From: Gonatopus flavifemur
Lineage: Eukaryota; Arthropoda; Insecta; Hymenoptera; Dryinidae
DNA: 64,000 nucleotides
NCBI GenBank assembly: GCA_018340375.1
Contig: JAFFJZ010000010.1
Coordinates: 13,640,001-13,704,000, forward strand
Direction of reading: 5' to 3'
A program made the translations under genes and the position numbers. Below are positions 58,711 through 64,000 of this stretch, piece by piece (the stretch's first letter is position 1; the number at the start of each line of letters is the position of its first letter). Under the pieces are notes generated by a model. That model saw only the letters and a list, made by a program, of their open reading frames with translations, was not told the origin of the DNA and searched no databases.

Positions 58711-60384
58711 TACCAAGGTTGAGAACATTAAATATTTTCACTAACGTCTGAAAAATTGATCAAAGCGTGAACGATAACCTCGTCCCGTTTGAGTAATTAT
58801 TTCATTAGGTTTTGAATAAAAATTCAAAGACTACACATGTTTGATCATCACAATGATTTGCTGGAAATTGAAGACGAATTGACATAACAGATAACCAAAT
58901 AACGTCTATCCACGTAGAACGTTCTGGGGATGTACAGTAACTGTTGAAATGTTGTATAAATATGTTCCTAGAATGTCTTACGTAAATTGGATGTTATTCA
59001 GGTTTATGTAAATATAATCATATACATGTATAGAGAATAAGTTGAAGACATATAAATCTACAAATACGGCATCGTTGCACCATCATCATATACTTATGAT
59101 GATATACATACAAACATACATTAACCTACACATACGCATAAAAATCACCATTTGAACAAATATACACAGCATGCGTGCAGCACATCTACCAATGAGCATA
59201 GCTTGATAACTGTCTCTCTATAAATGTTGACGTTTCGCAAAGAGGAATATGAGTGCAAAACCCGCAAAATGTCGGAGATGGAAAGGAAACCACGCGTAAT
59301 CGATATAAATATTATCAGTCTAACGTATACTTAACATGAAAAATGTAATGAAATAACCCTGACAAAAGGATAATCATCATCGCGATCTCTAGAATGGATG
59401 AAAGGACATTTATTTGTAACATCAGTACCATCACGTTGCTTCATTGAATATAATTATCATCCAAAGTACTCGAATCTTCTACATTGGAGATATCTTCACG
59501 CGAAGCTTATCTTCATGTACCAAGTACCAAGTGCATTGTTCCTCTCTCCCGGGTGATAACGCATGGGAAAGAGGAACCAGGATTATTATCATTATGATCG
59601 ATCATCATTGTTATTTATGATTATAAAAACAAATGTGAAATCATCGTAAGACTCTTGTTATTATGTGTATATTGTTGTCATGATTATCATCTGTCATTGT
59701 CTCATCATATTACTACGTATATTAACACCGTTGGCACTGACTTTACTTATTGTAATGAGATCATTTGATTCATCCATATTCATGTACTGGCAACAAGCGC
59801 TGCAATTGCTTTATGTGATCAAATTTTGAATAAGAAATATGATTGAGGAGGGATGCGAATAATCATCTAGAACGGCTGTGGAGGGTGATGGCATATTTCT
59901 GAAGAAATCTGCAAACTCGACGTGTAAGAGAAATTTCATGGAAAATCATAATCGGGAGCAACGAGATTTCTTTTTATTGACCAATAGCAAATTGCTTATG
60001 GGAGAAATCGTATTGCTCTAACGCGCACACGAAAAGTGGTCATGATTCTCGACGTCGATGTTTCGTCTATAAGGTGAAAGGCGAAATCCTGAAGAAGGAA
60101 CGTAATAATAATGAAATGAATAAATAAATAATAATAACAGACAATTTGCTATGCACCCACCCTATTGTTCATGCCCATTTATATTGCGCGTAGTGTTGGA
60201 CTGGTTATTTAATAACTATTGACAGCAAAAGAGCAAAAAATACCATTGCTGCGGATAAAGCGGATTACTGTAACTACACCTGCCTCTTGTGAATAAATGC
60301 CTGTTTGTTTCTTTTCAAAGATCTTGTTGATTTCATGATATACCTCAGTACTCTCTGTTCTCTGTACGTCTAGGATGTACAAAC
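58711..60384. other. Intergenic DNA, nothing recognised
   Basis: Repeat-poor, with ATC and ATACAT-rich microsatellite-like pieces near 59090-59140 and 59580-59710. No coding sequence was seen. It could be UTR or regulatory DNA, but the sequence gives no proof. Confidence 0.4.
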
Positions 60385-60660
60385 CCTAACAGCAAAATGC
60401 TGAGCAAATATGCAGCAAATTGTTGAAAACGTAAAACAACAGTTTGAAGCAATTCGCGGGGACTTTGCGTCGCCAAATGTGCAACAATATGCTGTGAATC
60501 TAAGATTTTACCTTGAGTTGTTATCGTGTTGCTAGGAAGTTGCTCGGTTTCATGAAACTCTCAATCACATGCGTGGCAAATTCCCAGCAACTTTACGTAA
60601 ACTTGATAAACAACGTAAGAGCAACGATTGCACAGCAACTTTTGTTGAATGGGAAGGTTT
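60385..60660 (+). repeat. Dispersed repeat family R3, copy 3 (long)
   Basis: Starts CCCTAACAGCAAAATGCTGA and shares the full block through AAGTTGCTCGGTTTCATGAA to GCACAGCAACTTTTGTTG with 11330-11625 (inverted). Confidence 0.65.
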
Positions 60661-60801
60661 GGGGAAACTTCTCCATCAGCACTTTTCATGGAATTGTCTG
60701 GGACAGCCACTAATACCCAGGCTCGTAATGCCAAGCCTAACAATTGCACCATGATCGGCGTCAAGCTTGATATGCCTTGATATACAAGTCTGGTTAGCCT
60801 A

Positions 60802-61010
60802 GCCTTGGCCGATGCGTGGCCCGCCATAGCTGACTAAACGTTGATAGAGTCTTGGACTCCAATGTTAGGACCTAGCATATTTTGTCGTATTTGATTAGAT
60901 TTTCGTCAACCAGGCCTTGACCAATGCTTGGTCCGTCTGAGCTAACCAAATCTTGATAGCGTCTTGAACATCAATGTTAGGATCAAGCATATTTTGCCGT
61001 GTTCGATTTC
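60802..61010. repeat. Two-copy tandem repeat, 112 bp unit
   Basis: GCCTTGGCCGATGCGTGG at 60802 recurs as GCCTTGACCAATGCTTGG at 60914. Both are followed by TCTTG-CATCAATGTTAGGA and AGCATATTTTG blocks. Confidence 0.65.
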
Positions 61011-61026
61011 CGATATAAAGGGTGGA

Positions 61027-61844
61027 CTGGTTTCAAACCCTTCCCGAAACACTGGTCATGGACCCCCTTCCGCGCATTGGAGTGCAAGTTATGGACCGTC
61101 AAAGTCATTGATGACCGCGCTGTGAACTAGGACTATCGAGAGCGTGAGTGCGTGGATAGGCGTGAAGATTCCAGTAGAGAGACAAAGGTCAGTGATCACC
61201 CTAATCCTTCGGTGCATTATCTGGAAGCCCAAGGGTTTTTGTGTCTGTGACACAAATGGAATGATTCGGAGGATTTCAAATGCAATAGTGAATCGTAATA
61301 AACCGAATACATGACTGCCACTCGTGATAAGCAGAGATTCAATGATTCCATTCATTTATGGATTCTTCTTCTTCGCTCTCCTCCGAAGATTGTGACTGAT
61401 TCTAATGGAGATTAGAGTTCATTCCACTGTGAAGAGAACCTCAAACATAAGCAAACGGGAACACCGTGTCTCACTATTGCATTTGAAATCCGTTGAATTA
61501 TTCCAACTGATTCAATCAGGGTTATGAATGAGTATCGACTCTCAAAAATTGTTGAAGGGTTGCTCGAAACATTGAAAGTCTTTACCATACCACATAACGT
61601 TGATTGAGATGCGCATTCGAATAGACACAAACATCCTCCCAGTTTTCAGATAATTCACCGAAAGATTAAGGTCATCACTAATTTTTGTCGCTCTACGAGA
61701 ATCATCACGCCTATCCACGCACTCACGCTCTCGGCAGCCCCAGTCCACGCGCGCGGTCATCAACGACTTCGACGGTCCATAACTTGCATCCCAATGGATG
61801 GAAGGGGATCCATGACTAGTGTTTCGTAATGGGTTTGAAACCAG
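61027..61844. mobile_element. Long-inverted-repeat element, ~820 bp
   Basis: The ends CTGGTTTCAAACCC are inverted. The arms extend more than 250 bases: CATGGACCCCCTTCC, AAGTTATGGACCGTC, GAGAGCGTGAGTGCGTGGAT and AGGCGTGA all recur inverted on the right side. There is no transposase; open frames here are by-products of the arms. Confidence 0.75.
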
Positions 61845-62119
61845 CTTTCAAATGTCATGGTGAAAAACATGAGAATGCAGTTTAAAAAAGCCATCTCGAC
61901 CTCTCAAAATGATCTCTGAGGAATTTTTCAAGGTCAGCACCATACTTCCTCCCTGGAACTCTAAACTTTTTATTCGTAACATTTTTTTCCATCTCCACTA
62001 GTTTCGTAGATATTCGACTATATCACTCAAAATGGTTCACCCTGTATATGGAAGCTGGATGCCCAGCAGAGGACGTTATTACCATCCTAAATATTGACCT
62101 AGTTTGATAACCTTGCTGG

Positions 62120-62660
62120 TAATTAGACTACACCCGGTGATGACTAGCATTGATAACAGTTTGGCTCATTAGCCGACTAACATGGTTGGTTGGCCATTAT
62201 TAAGCTACACCCGGTGATGACTAGCATTGACTTTAAACTGTCATCAATTTTGGTCAATCACTCAAATGTGAATGTTCAATCAAAGTCTATTCTCCTCATT
62301 CAGCTTAAATTAGTATTGTATATCAATAATGGCAACAACGTGGATTGCAAGCATGGAACCAATATTGAATTTTGATATTGAACCAAGTTCGGATGCCAAG
62401 CAGGACCGTTCCTAGCGCCCTCTTGTGATTCGTGGCCGCACGTTCTTTGTTCCTTCACTAACTCACGCGTTTGAATGGGTGAGAGAAAGAGAGAGACACA
62501 GAGAGGGTGCCAGGAACGGCTCTGATGCCAAGCATTCAACATTATTATCATCCCAGACATTAATCTGGTCTGGTGCCAATGTTAACAACCGAACTAGGTC
62601 CGGTGTTGACTAGCATTGACTCAAGCTTGGCGCCAAGCACGGTACGTTTGTCAGAGCATA
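62120..62660. repeat. Duplicated CTACACCCGGTGATGACTAG block and inverted partner
   Basis: CTACACCCGGTGATGACTAG occurs at 62128 and 62205. A related GGTCCGGTGTTGACTAGC lies near 62597. Words GCCAAGC/GCTTGGC link this area to other GG-CC-rich repeats in the window (4370, 35790). Confidence 0.45.
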
Positions 62661-62942
62661 CCTGGGTAAGAAGTTTACAAAAGCCTGGCGAGTGTCGACA
62701 TAGCGCTTGCTCTTTTATTTCTCATCAGGAAGATCACCAATGATTGGAAAACTTCCACTTCAGGATTCCTTTAATATTCCCATGAGGAGGAGACGGAGCA
62801 AATAATCTCCAAGGAACAGTGAACAGTTCCCCTAATATTCCATTCCAACCTTTCACTGAAAGAAAGAACCCAGCTAGAATCCAGATATTTTTGGAATGTC
62901 TTGCTAAGATATCTTTAAGAAATCTTCGCAAGACATCATTAA

Positions 62943-63147
62943 CCCTTACGAGGTAACGTGGGGTCACTCATGCTCTTTCAAAATCTTCTCCTCTTGTTAA
63001 TTTGAAGAGAAAAGTAAGCAGACTATATCCTAAGTAATTGTACACTAGGAGGCTATAAGCTCCCCAAGTCTCATCACTTCAGTTCGTAAACAGCATTCAT
63101 AGGAGCCAATCGTAGGAGCTATCCAAAATGACGTTACCTCGTAAGGG
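62943..63147. mobile_element. piggyBac-type MITE, 205 bp, TTAA-flanked
   Basis: TTAA (62939-62942) then CCCTTACGAGGTAACGT. The right end is ACGTTACCTCGTAAGGG then TTAA (63148-63151). The 17-base ends are identical, so the insertion is recent or well kept. Followed inward by GGGGTCACTCATG, which resembles TGGGTCATTCGT of the 35245 element. Confidence 0.85.
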
Positions 63148-63151
63148 TTAA

Positions 63152-64000
63152 AATTTCTTAATGTTAGCTAAGGTGCTTTTCAATATTAGATGAATGCTTT
63201 TCATTCCCAAAATCCCTGATAAACTGTTAAAGAGCTCTCAATAATGATCTTTGTTCTTTGACAAATCTTTGTTCTTTGACAAATCTTGGTTCTTTTGGTA
63301 TCAAAATGAAAATATCTTATACCCGGTCCATCACATAACTCTGAATCCACTTTCGTGAATATTCTTCGTCAAGAATTAATCTAGTACATGATATCGCTGA
63401 GAAGTATCAGATTATTTACCGGAAACCTCAATTCAATCTAAGTAACAACCGCTCGACCGAAAATCGAGAAAAAGTCTATCAAAAGATACCTTCTCCACAG
63501 CTTCTCAATCTCGCTAAATCCATTAAAATAACTCAATTGAACCTCTAATTACATTAAATTTATTGGAGGAGTTTGCTTTGCATCTTTACTTCAAACTTTT
63601 ACTTCCAATATTATTATATCTGTGAAAATGATCGTGTGAAAATTCCAAAAATCATTCGATAATTACTGTCCAATTGAGAACACAAATGATCATCAGAGCG
63701 GTATCATATGACTGTTAACAACTCTGAAATGAAACATTTCCAAATGCATTCGATGGAACACAGTTTATTTTTCATAATTTGTAAAACAAGGAGATGAATT
63801 TATCCGGAGTTCGAATTTGAACTCAAGAATTTTCAAAATATTCAGTGTTTTTCAAAAGGAGCCAGAATATGCCAAAAATTCTCCATATGGTTCTTTAGAT
63901 TTGAATTTCATCTGATACCGCGAAAATAACCGTATCGATTCGAATCTACTAGTTACAGAGCCACAACGATTTTTTATTGGCTGGAAAATAAGATTGTTTT
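63152..64000. other. Intergenic DNA to window end, nothing recognised
   Basis: AT-rich. A 19-base piece around ATCTTTGTTCTTTGACAA is duplicated directly at 63247-63285. No coding sequence was seen. Confidence 0.4.

Overview
The window is eukaryotic nuclear DNA: AT-rich, with no operons or dense coding, but with short exons bounded by GT/AG introns and many small inverted-repeat transposons. A degenerate mariner transposase, a non-LTR (LINE) reverse transcriptase remnant, TTAA-flanked piggyBac-type elements and TA-flanked MITEs point to an arthropod, most likely an insect. A hymenopteran is my best guess, at low confidence. Nearly all long ORFs are chance open frames or repeats.

One real gene is recognised, on the + strand: an Fe65 (APBB1/2-type) adaptor. 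Ten exons from 29042 to 51275 join in compatible phases into 572 codons plus stop. In order they encode an acidic linker, a WW domain, PTB1, PTB2 and a short basic tail. The 5' end is not proven. A phase-compatible ATG exon at 7511-7635, behind TATA-like boxes, is a candidate start and would give a 21 kb first intron. The PTB1 intron 40385-43147 holds a 6-nt candidate microexon (41328-41333). It would insert Glu-Arg exactly where the neuronal mini-exon of vertebrate Fe65/APBB1 does. This is the most interesting observation in the window.

Layout. 1-7000: intergenic, with MITEs, a tandem repeat, tRNA-derived SINE pieces and one arm of an ~800 bp inverted duplicate pair. 7000-7640: candidate promoter and 5' exon. 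7640-29041: putative first intron, with MITEs, a nearly perfect GC-rich palindrome (12745-12963), the second arm of the duplicate pair (19180-20008) and a 368 bp higher-order tandem repeat (24880-25985). 29042-51275: the well supported Fe65 exons. Their introns hold a minisatellite in inverted orientation, a 1.2 kb piggyBac-like element, a LINE remnant, several MITEs, a mariner pseudogene with both inverted ends, and a 2.4 kb foldback element built on 122 bp tandem units. 51276-55480: repeat-poor DNA that probably includes the 3' UTR. 55485-64000: repeat-rich intergenic DNA with no recognised gene.

By family knowledge, Fe65 proteins bind the cytoplasmic NPTY tail of APP through PTB2, and LRP, Tip60/KAT5 or CP2 through PTB1. 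They signal at membranes and in the nucleus. Everything else in the window appears to be transposon-derived or unrecognised non-coding sequence.
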